Source: CAZDHT01 sp964505325 (lineage in GTDB: Bacteria > Planctomycetota > PUPC01). Taken from it: a stretch of 37,329 nucleotides of DNA. Both the position numbers and the translations under genes were made by a program. Shown here in pieces: positions 31,891-37,329 of the stretch. The notes below the pieces were generated by a model, which saw only the letters and a list, made by a program, of their open reading frames with translations, searched no databases and was not told where the DNA came from. The stretch is from contig CAZDHT010000017.1 in assembly GCA_964505325.1 (NCBI GenBank), positions 1 through 37,329 of the forward strand. Direction: 5' to 3'. Position 1 is the first letter of the stretch. Every line of letters starts with the position of its first letter.

Positions 31891-33003
31891 CTATTCCTCT
31901 TCCAGCTTCTCCGGCTCCCGCGCCGAGCGCAGCTCGTTGATCTTGTCGATCGGCTTCTCGAGCTGGCGGACGCGGCGGCCGGACAGGCGCTCGTGGGTTC
32001 TCCGCGCGGTGTCGAGTTGAGAGCCGAGCTTCTCCAGCTCTTCCTTGAAGCTCTGCCACTGCTTGGCGAAGGCGCCGATGAGCGCCGCCATCTCGTACGC
32101 CTGCCGCTCCATCGCCGCGTTCTCCGCCGCCTGCCGGATCACTGCCAGCACGGCGTACAGGGTCAGCGGCGAGCACAGCACGATCTTCTGCTCCAGGGCT
32201 CGGTCGACCGCCGAACCGTCCAGCTCGTGGATCGACGAGTAGACCTGCTCGTTGGGGATGAAGACCAGCGCGTAGTCGACGGTGTGATCCTCGGGGTTGA
32301 TGTAGTCGCGGGTGGCGGCCTCGCGGACGCGGTTCTTCACGTCGCTGATGAACGCCTTGCCGTACCGCTCGCGGTCGGCGTCGGATTCCGATTCCAGATA
32401 ACGGATGTAGTTGGCCAGCGGGAACTTGACGTCCATGTTCAGCCGGAGGCCGTTGGGCAGCGGGAACGTAAAGTCGGGCCGGGTGGCCCCTGTCTCCACC
32501 TGCTTCTGCTTGAAGTAATTGACGCCTTCGATGAAGCCGGCGAGGCGGAGCACGTCCTCGGCCATCCGCTCGCCCCACTGGCCGCGGTGCTGGGGGCTGG
32601 CCAACGCGGTGGTTAGTTGCTCGGTCGTCTGACGGAGGCGCGACGTCTCCTGCGCCGTGGTCTGGAGCTGCGACGACAGAGCCTTGTGCGAGCCCTCGCG
32701 ATCCTTGTCTGCTCTTTGCACGAACTGCTGCAGCTCGACCAGCCGCTTCCCCATCGCCTCCAGGTTCTGGTCGATGAGTTTCTTGTCGCCGTCCAGTTCT
32801 TTCTTCGCCGCCTCGGTCTGCGCCCCGAGCACCTGCGTGGCCAGGCGAACGACCTGCTCGGAGTTTGTCTGGAGCGCCTGCTGCGACAGCCCGGCGAACG
32901 CGTCCTTCATCTGTTGTTCCGCCGCACGGCGGGAACGGATCACGAAGTACGCGACACCCAGCCCGGCCAGAAGCCCGATAACCAGCCCGATGACGATTTC
33001 CAT
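31891..33003 (-). CDS. rmuC: DNA recombination protein RmuC
   Basis: The protein has 370 residues from ATG 33003 (a GTG at 33009 is possible but too close to the AGGGG site). A membrane helix at about residues 2-22 is followed by a long coiled coil (about 25-150, Gln/Glu/Lys-rich, with TAQETSRLRQTTEQL). The RmuC nuclease-fold domain contains QWGERMAEDVLRLAGFIEGV, RPDFTFPLPNGL, LNMDVKFPLANY, DYALVFIPNEQVYS and PLTLYAVLAVIRQA, whose DxK-type active site resembles restriction endonucleases. RmuC limits DNA inversion events. The length is shorter than in E. coli because the coiled coil and tail are reduced. Confidence 0.93.
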   Translation of the reverse strand: MEIVIGLVIGLLAGLGVAYFVIRSRRAAEQQMKDAFAGLSQQALQTNSEQVVRLATQVLGAQTEAAKKELDGDKKLIDQNLEAMGKRLVELQQFVQRADKDREGSHKALSSQLQTTAQETSRLRQTTEQLTTALASPQHRGQWGERMAEDVLRLAGFIEGVNYFKQKQVETGATRPDFTFPLPNGLRLNMDVKFPLANYIRYLESESDADRERYGKAFISDVKNRVREAATRDYINPEDHTVDYALVFIPNEQVYSSIHELDGSAVDRALEQKIVLCSPLTLYAVLAVIRQAAENAAMERQAYEMAALIGAFAKQWQSFKEELEKLGSQLDTARRTHERLSGRRVRQLEKPIDKINELRSAREPEKLEEE

Positions 33004-33045
33004 CCGCACGATCCCCTGCGGTTTCGAGCAATTCTAGTGCGGCGA

Positions 33046-33309
33046 TCAGCCGCCGGCAAGCATGTTCCGCTCCGAACCCTGCGATTGGTCGTCGGTCGGC
33101 TCGTGGTACTGGAACACGTCCTCGATGGTCACCCTGAAGACGCGGGCAAGCCGGAAGGCCAGCGGGAGCGACGGGGCGTACTTGCGGGCCTCGACGGCGA
33201 TGATCGTCTGACGGGTAACGCCGACGCGAGTGGCCAGTTGCTGCTGGGTCATCTCGCCGTGGTCGAAACGCAGGCGCCGAACGCAGTTTCTCAGGTCAGT
33301 CCGCGCCAT
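33046..33309 (-). CDS. XRE-family helix-turn-helix regulator
   Basis: This 87-residue protein has the compact Cro/C1 helix-turn-helix at about residues 8-65 (MTQQQLATRVGVTRQTIIAVE, then the ARVFRVTIEDVFQ segment). It overlaps the preceding membrane protein gene by 14 bases and has its own GGGAGGG site. Such short regulators are commonly paired with small DUF2178-like membrane proteins; the regulator probably controls this two-gene operon. Confidence 0.9.
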   Translation of the reverse strand: MARTDLRNCVRRLRFDHGEMTQQQLATRVGVTRQTIIAVEARKYAPSLPLAFRLARVFRVTIEDVFQYHEPTDDQSQGSERNMLAGG

Positions 33310-33721
33310 GGTTGCCCTCCCGGCCGTAGAGGACGAGCACGGTGACGGCCCGAGCCACGAATAGAACGACCATCCCGGCGACGACGACGTACGGCAGCGC
33401 CAACACGTCGATCATCCGCCGGCCCCGCAGGGCGCAGACGGCCCAGGGAACCATGCAGGCCGCGACGAACGCGGCGTACGACGCCATGCCGCCGACGGCC
33501 GTCGCCCGCTCCGCAATAGCTCGGTCGCGCTCGTCTGTCGGCACCTCTCCCGGCCGCGGGCGCTTGCGGAAGAGGAGCGGTGTCAGCCCGTACACCCCGC
33601 ACAGGCCGAATGCCGCGAAGGCCAGCTTGGGCCCGACCGCAACCGCCAACCCGACGAATCCGGCCAGGGCCACCACGAAGACCGCCAGGACGAACCAAGC
33701 ACGCTTCTGCTCAGGGACCAT
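33296..33721 (-). CDS. Small integral membrane protein (DUF2178-like)
   Basis: The protein has 141 residues from ATG 33721, chosen because GGAGGAAGG lies just upstream and the promoter is 55 bases away. Four hydrophobic segments are visible (FVLAVFVVALAGFVGLAV, AFAAFGLCGVYGLTP, YAAFVAACMVPWAV and VVVAGMVVLFVARAVTVLVL) with a DERDRAIAERA motif between the second and third. That motif and topology fit the family of membrane proteins encoded beside XRE regulators. The function is unknown. Confidence 0.8.
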   Translation of the reverse strand: MVPEQKRAWFVLAVFVVALAGFVGLAVAVGPKLAFAAFGLCGVYGLTPLLFRKRPRPGEVPTDERDRAIAERATAVGGMASYAAFVAACMVPWAVCALRGRRMIDVLALPYVVVAGMVVLFVARAVTVLVLYGREGNHGAD

Positions 33722-33775
33722 TGCCACCTTCCTCCCGAGGCCAGAGCCGCATCGGGTGTAATATAAACCATACAT

Positions 33776-33804
33776 ATAGTAAGGGAGGCATTACATAATG
33801 TCAA
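33776..33804 (-). promoter_or_regulatory. Promoter of the membrane protein/XRE operon
   Basis: On the minus strand TTGACA (33799-33804), a 17-base spacer and TACTAT (33776-33781) give a good promoter 55 bases before the start at 33721. The flanks are AT-rich in an otherwise GC-rich sequence. Confidence 0.7.
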
Positions 33805-33960
33805 GCGTAAATTACAGACGCCCCATCGCATCAGTATTCGGGCGGCCCTGCAACACGCCGGCCTTGACAGCCCCGACAACCAAGCGTGGGAGCATGGGCG
33901 CATGTAGACGCGGGGCAAGGGGCTCTGACCGCGTGCGGCGTGTTCACGGCGCCGAAGATG

Positions 33961-34037
33961 GAGATTCTTCGCTCCGCTCAGAATGACAGGATCCAGGGAC
34001 CGCCAACACTGTCATTCTGAACGCAGTGAAGAATCTC
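33961..34037. repeat. 29-base imperfect inverted repeat (dispersed palindrome)
   Basis: The left arm 33961-33989 starts GAGATTCTTCGCTC and ends AGAATGACAG; the right arm 34009-34037 is its reverse complement with 3 mismatches, leaving a 19-base loop. Sequences of the type TGTCATTCTGA followed by GAAGAATCTC are dispersed in many bacterial genomes and probably represent a non-autonomous repeat. Confidence 0.65.
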
Positions 34038-34167
34038 TGCGCCTTGGCATTCGGGCTGGAACATTGCTCTGTCACATCTCCCATGCTCCCGCGCCCCCAT
34101 GCTCCCGTGCTTCTCCTCCGCCGCGCTCCCATGCACCCATGCCCAGAAGCGCGCGCAGCAAACGAGC

Positions 34168-34196
34168 TTGCCCATGTCTCTACCCTCTGATATAGT
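34168..34196 (+). promoter_or_regulatory. Promoter of the HtrA-like gene
   Basis: TTGCCC (34168-34173), a 17-base spacer and TATAGT (34191-34196) lie about 60 bases before the ATG at 34255. It sets the start, since any longer frame would begin upstream of this promoter. Confidence 0.6.
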
Positions 34197-34254
34197 GCGG
34201 GGAGTCCACACGGACTGGATAGCAGACCGACAAATGATTCGGGGTGCATTGGTG

Positions 34255-36339
34255 ATGAGGAAAGGCAAAGGAGTCGTGTTGGGGTTGCTCGCGTTGCCGC
34301 CGCTTCTGCTCGCGGGCTGCATGCGCGTGAACATCGAACGCGATGCGATCGAGGTCAGGGGCAGCCTGACCACGGACGGCTCGCTGGCCCCAGGCGCCAA
34401 GAGTTCGGCGCGCTACCAGAGGGCGATCGGCGCGGTATATCCGGCGCTGGTACGCATCAAGGTGGTGACGCCGTTCTTCAGCGGCGGCCGCGAGGTCCGG
34501 GTGCAGGCGGGCGGCAGCGGGGTGATCATTTCGCCCGAGGGACACGTGGTGACCAACCACCACGTCGCCAGCAAGGCGACCAGCATCGTGTGCGTGCTCT
34601 CCAACAAGGAAGAGATCCGCGCCGAGCGCGTCGGGACCGACCCGCTGGCCGACATCTGCGTGCTGAAGCTGACCGAGAAGCGGAAGTACCCGTACGCGAA
34701 GTTCGCCGATTCGAGCAAGCTGAAGGTCGGCGACACGGTCCTCGCCATGGGCAGCCCGGGCTCCATCTCGCAGTCGGTCACGGCGGGGGTGGTGAGCAAC
34801 GTCGACCTGATCATCCCCGGCGGCTGGCGCCGGGTCCGCATGGACGGCGAGAACGTCGGGGCGCTGGTCAAGTGGATCGCGCACGACGCGGCGATATTCT
34901 TCGGGAACAGCGGCGGCCCGCTGGTGAACCTGGCGGGTGAGATTGTGGGGATCAACGAACTCGGTCTCGGTCTGGCCGGCGCCATCCCGAGCAATCTGGC
35001 CAAGGCGGTGGTCGAGCAGCTCATCCGCGCGGGCAAGCCGAGCCGGAGCACGCTGGGGATCGTGATCCAGCCGCTTCTGAAGAGCGGCGGCCGCAAGGAG
35101 GGCGTGCTGGTGAGCGGCGTGATGCCGGACTCGCCGGCCGAGAAAGCCGGCTTCAAGCCGGGCGACATTATATTGTCGTACAACGGTACGCCGGTGACGG
35201 CCCGGTTCGGTGAGGACCTGCCGGTGTTCAACCGTCTGGTATTCGCCACCCCGGTGGGCTCGACGGCGAAGGTGGTGGTCGAGCGGGACGGCGAGAGGAA
35301 GACGCTGGAGGTAACCACGAAGCGCCGACAGAGGGCCCGGGCCGACACCCACGAGGTGAAGGAGTGGGGCATGGCGGCGCGCGACCTGACCGAATCGGAC
35401 GCCAAGGCGCTGAAGCGGAAATCCGCCGACGGGGTGCTGGTGGCGAGCACCCGGCCGGGCGGGCCGTGCTCGGAGGCAAAGCCCGCGGTCCAGGGCGGCG
35501 ATGTCGTCGTCGAGGTGGACGGAAAGCCGGTGAAGAAGATCGACGAACTGATCGCAGCGACGGCCCGGACCGTCAAGGATCAGAAAGAGCCGGTGCCGAC
35601 GCTGGTGGCGTTCGAGCGCCAGAACCAGCGGTGGCTGACGGTGGTGCGGGTCGGGATCAAAGAACTGCGCGACCGCAGCCCCGAGGCCCGCAAGGCGTGG
35701 GTGCCGGCATCGCTCCAGGTGCTGACTACCGAGCTGGCCGACGCGCTCAAGCTCAAGGGCAAGTCCGGCGTCCGCCTCACCGACGTGTACGAAGGTCGGT
35801 CCGCCGCGAAGGCCGGACTGAAGGTGGGCGACATCATCACCGCGATCGACGGCGAGGCGGTCCGCGCCTCCCGGCCGGAGCACATCGACCTGTTCCCCGT
35901 AATGGTGCGGCAGCGGCGCGTGGGGCAGACCGTGAAGCTGACGGTCATCCGGGACGGCAAGGTGCTGACCACACCGGTCACGCTGGAGCGGAGCCCGAAG
36001 TCGACCCGCGAGATGAAGCGATACCGCGACGTCGAGCTGGGCTTCACCGTGCGCGATCTGTCGGACGAAGACCGCCGGACACGGAAGATCGAGGCGACGA
36101 TCACCGGACCGGTCGTGTCGGAGGTCGAGCGCGGGAGCCTGGCGGCGGTGGCGAATTTGGGGGTCTCGGACATCGTGCTGTCGGTGGACGGGAAGGCGAC
36201 GCCGCGGGTGGCGACGCTGAGGAAGGTAATGACGGAGATCCGCACGACGAAGCCGCCGCGAGTGGTCTTCTTTGTGAAACGCGGGATTTACACGGTGTTC
36301 GTTGAGGCCGAGACGCCGTGGCTGCTGAAGAAGAAATGA
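34255..36339 (+). CDS. Lipoprotein HtrA/Deg-like serine protease with four PDZ-like repeats
   Basis: The protein has 694 residues from ATG 34255. The N-terminus is a lipoprotein signal (hydrophobic stretch then LLLAGC, Cys22). The chymotrypsin-fold domain has His103 in TNHHV, Asp133 in LADICVLKL and Ser219 in GNSGGPLV, a full triad with oxyanion context. Four PDZ-like modules follow: about 265-340 (GVLVSGVMPDSPAEKAGFKPGD), 365-430 (GVLVASTRPGG), 480-545 (GVRLTDVYEGRSAAKAGLKVGD) and 590-655 (VVSEVERGSLAAVANLGVSD). DegP has two, so this is an extended member. It probably degrades or monitors misfolded envelope proteins. It is followed after 52 bases by a non-catalytic paralogue. Confidence 0.9.
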   Translation: MRKGKGVVLGLLALPPLLLAGCMRVNIERDAIEVRGSLTTDGSLAPGAKSSARYQRAIGAVYPALVRIKVVTPFFSGGREVRVQAGGSGVIISPEGHVVTNHHVASKATSIVCVLSNKEEIRAERVGTDPLADICVLKLTEKRKYPYAKFADSSKLKVGDTVLAMGSPGSISQSVTAGVVSNVDLIIPGGWRRVRMDGENVGALVKWIAHDAAIFFGNSGGPLVNLAGEIVGINELGLGLAGAIPSNLAKAVVEQLIRAGKPSRSTLGIVIQPLLKSGGRKEGVLVSGVMPDSPAEKAGFKPGDIILSYNGTPVTARFGEDLPVFNRLVFATPVGSTAKVVVERDGERKTLEVTTKRRQRARADTHEVKEWGMAARDLTESDAKALKRKSADGVLVASTRPGGPCSEAKPAVQGGDVVVEVDGKPVKKIDELIAATARTVKDQKEPVPTLVAFERQNQRWLTVVRVGIKELRDRSPEARKAWVPASLQVLTTELADALKLKGKSGVRLTDVYEGRSAAKAGLKVGDIITAIDGEAVRASRPEHIDLFPVMVRQRRVGQTVKLTVIRDGKVLTTPVTLERSPKSTREMKRYRDVELGFTVRDLSDEDRRTRKIEATITGPVVSEVERGSLAAVANLGVSDIVLSVDGKATPRVATLRKVMTEIRTTKPPRVVFFVKRGIYTVFVEAETPWLLKKK

Positions 36340-36391
36340 GGATCGGCCTGCGTATGACGCCAGGGCTCGCCCGGCGGTTAAGGAGGACGCA

Positions 36392-37144
36392 ATGGCAGGC
36401 AGGAGAATTGTGGTGGGGCTGATGTGCGCGGCGGTGCTGGGGTGCAGCGCAGTGCTTGCGGCGGAGGCCGATCTGAAGGCCGCAGCCAAGTCGATCGTGG
36501 CCAAGCACGGCGCGGCGGTGGTCCCGCTCAAGGTGGTGACCAAGGTGACCGGGAGCCGCGGCTCGAGCGAGCACGAGGCGAAGCTGTTGGGAACGGTGCT
36601 CGACGCGACGGGGCTGATCGTCACGTCCAATTCGGTGGCGGACCCGGCGAGCGCCCAGAAGAAGGCCCGCCCGGAACTCACCATCGAGTCGGAAGTCAAG
36701 AGCGCGAAACTGATCGAGACCAAGAAAGACGGCACGGAGATCCCGCTGAAGGTGGTGTTTCGTGACCGGGACCTGGACCTGATGTTCTTGCGGCCGGAGA
36801 AGAAGACCACGCTCCCGCACCTGGGCCTGAAGAAGAAGGGCCCGGAACTGGAACTGGCGGACGACATCATCGTACTGTCGCGCCTCGGTGCCGTGGGCGA
36901 CCGGCAACTGGCCGTGTCGCTGGGCCGGGTGCTCTCGGTGATCGACAAGCCGCGGAGGCTGTACGTTGCGAACGGCGTCCAGGCCTCCCTGGGCTGTCCG
37001 GCGTTCAGCGCCGAGGGCGGGCTGGTCGGAATCTTCGTGCTGCGCGTCACCCCGACACCGGGCAGACCGCAGATGCTCACCCCCATCCTTCCGATCGGCG
37101 ACGTCCTGGAGGACATGAAGCAGATCGAGGCGCCGGAGGAGTAG
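36392..37144 (+). CDS. Secreted trypsin-like protein lacking catalytic residues
   Basis: The protein has 250 residues from ATG 36392 behind AAGGAGG. A signal peptide is present (IVVGLMCAAVLGCSAVLAAE; a Cys at 18 does not make a clear lipobox). The fold follows the HtrA protease domain just upstream: TGLIVTSNSVADP aligns with the His motif but has Ser in place of the catalytic His, DRDLDLMFLRP keeps the Asp, and ASLGCPAFSAEGGLVGIF aligns with GNSGGPL but has no Ser-Gly-Gly. There is no PDZ domain. It is probably a pseudoprotease that binds or modulates the upstream enzyme. Homology is judged from motifs only. Confidence 0.7.
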   Translation: MAGRRIVVGLMCAAVLGCSAVLAAEADLKAAAKSIVAKHGAAVVPLKVVTKVTGSRGSSEHEAKLLGTVLDATGLIVTSNSVADPASAQKKARPELTIESEVKSAKLIETKKDGTEIPLKVVFRDRDLDLMFLRPEKKTTLPHLGLKKKGPELELADDIIVLSRLGAVGDRQLAVSLGRVLSVIDKPRRLYVANGVQASLGCPAFSAEGGLVGIFVLRVTPTPGRPQMLTPILPIGDVLEDMKQIEAPEE

Positions 37145-37154
37145 CGGAGACGTG

Positions 37155-37329
37155 CCGTTCCGCCGGAACGGCTGGAGTTTGCTCTGCAAACTCCCCCGGC
37201 AGCTTTGCTGCCGACCGTTCCGCCGGAACGGCTGGAGTTTGCTCTGCAAACTCCCCCGGCAGCTTTGCTGCCGACCGTTCCGCCGGAACGGCTGGAGTTT
37301 GCTCTGCAAACTCCCCCGGCAGCTTTGCT
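37155..37329. repeat. 60-bp tandem repeat, at least three units, each with three hairpins
   Basis: Identical 60-base units start at 37155, 37215 and 37275; the third is cut by the window edge. Each has CCGTTCC/GGAACGG (3-base loop), GGAGTTTGC/GCAAACTCC (loop TCT) and CGGCAGC/GCTGCCG (loop TTT). The first unit begins 10 bases after the stop of the pseudoprotease gene. There are no unique spacers. The unit has no TA, TGA or TCA, so all six frames are open. Confidence 0.9.

Larger units (their letters stand above)
33722..34254. other. 533-base divergent intergenic region
   Basis: The region holds a minus-strand promoter (33776-33804), a long imperfect inverted repeat (33961-34037), CCCATGCTCCC-type repeats near 34078-34140 with an inverted copy near 33887-33900, and a plus-strand promoter (34168-34196) for the HtrA-like gene. 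No credible coding region is seen. Confidence 0.75.

Noticed and set aside
34099..34254. N-terminal extension of the HtrA-like protein to an ATG at 34099
   Set aside because: A promoter lies at 34168-34196, the extension covers repeat sequence, and the start at 34255 gives a normal lipoprotein signal.
34180..37116. A minus-strand open frame of about 978 codons
   Set aside because: It is opposite the HtrA-like and pseudoprotease genes and shows no family motif or ribosome site.
36101..37309. A minus-strand open frame that begins in the tandem repeat and encodes 20-residue repeats
   Set aside because: The repeat is open in all six frames, so an open frame there is expected. The rest is antisense to conserved genes.
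37155..37329. CRISPR array
   Set aside because: The units are contiguous and identical over 60 bases with no unique spacers, and no cas genes are seen.

Overview
This is a GC-rich bacterial fragment with one 10-base run of N (7095-7104), so it is almost certainly a scaffold from a metagenome or draft genome. Several secreted proteins carry detached pseudopilin-like or DUF1559-like tails, there are many secreted and PDZ proteins of unknown role, and the ECF sigma operon is small and lacks a recognisable anti-sigma domain. Together these suggest a member of the Planctomycetota/PVC group. That placement is inference; no rRNA or other definitive marker is present. No rRNA, tRNA, CRISPR array or complete insertion sequence was seen.

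Layout. 1-3.1 kb: the 3' end of an unknown gene, a family 2 glycoside hydrolase and a divergently oriented amidohydrolase-2 protein. 3.2-16.1 kb: the centrepiece, a 16-gene minus-strand operon for a membrane-bound group 4 [NiFe] hydrogenase. In transcription order it holds HydB-like and HydG-like electron-input subunits, a polyferredoxin, the NuoH/B/C/D-like hydrogenase core, a long NuoL-like antiporter subunit, a full Mrp/Mnh-like module (a fused MbhD-MbhE-like protein, then MnhB, C, D, E, F and G) and a terminal NuoI-like ferredoxin. A HycI-type hydrogenase maturation protease converges on its 3' end. A strong promoter overlapped by an inverted repeat lies upstream of hydB. I infer an NAD(P)H/ferredoxin:H2 oxidoreductase that pumps Na+ or H+.

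16.1-21.1 kb: an intergenic region with a 146-bp inverted-repeat element, then an ECF sigma factor operon with a small membrane protein and two large secreted proteins of unknown function. 21.1-24.4 kb: a HAD phosphatase/beta-phosphoglucomutase-like protein, a palindrome-rich spacer, an M50 site-2 protease, ScpA and a small overlapping gene. 24.5 kb: a 24-residue lysine-rich microprotein with a perfect Shine-Dalgarno sequence and its own terminator. 24.7-27.4 kb (minus strand): SerA and an AI-2E family membrane protein. 27.6-31.8 kb (plus strand): an OppA-like solute-binding protein, a membrane-anchored double LysM protein, RibF and an AMMECR1 protein. 31.9-33.7 kb (minus strand): RmuC, and a membrane protein/XRE regulator pair with a clear promoter. 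34.2-37.1 kb: a lipoprotein HtrA-like protease with four PDZ-like repeats, followed by a paralogue that has lost its catalytic residues. The window ends inside a 60-bp tandem repeat in which each unit encodes three hairpins and all six frames are open.

The most promising material for new biology is the composite hydrogenase-Mrp-HydBG operon. Next are the lysine-rich microprotein, the triple-hairpin tandem repeat and the ECF sigma operon with its secreted products.
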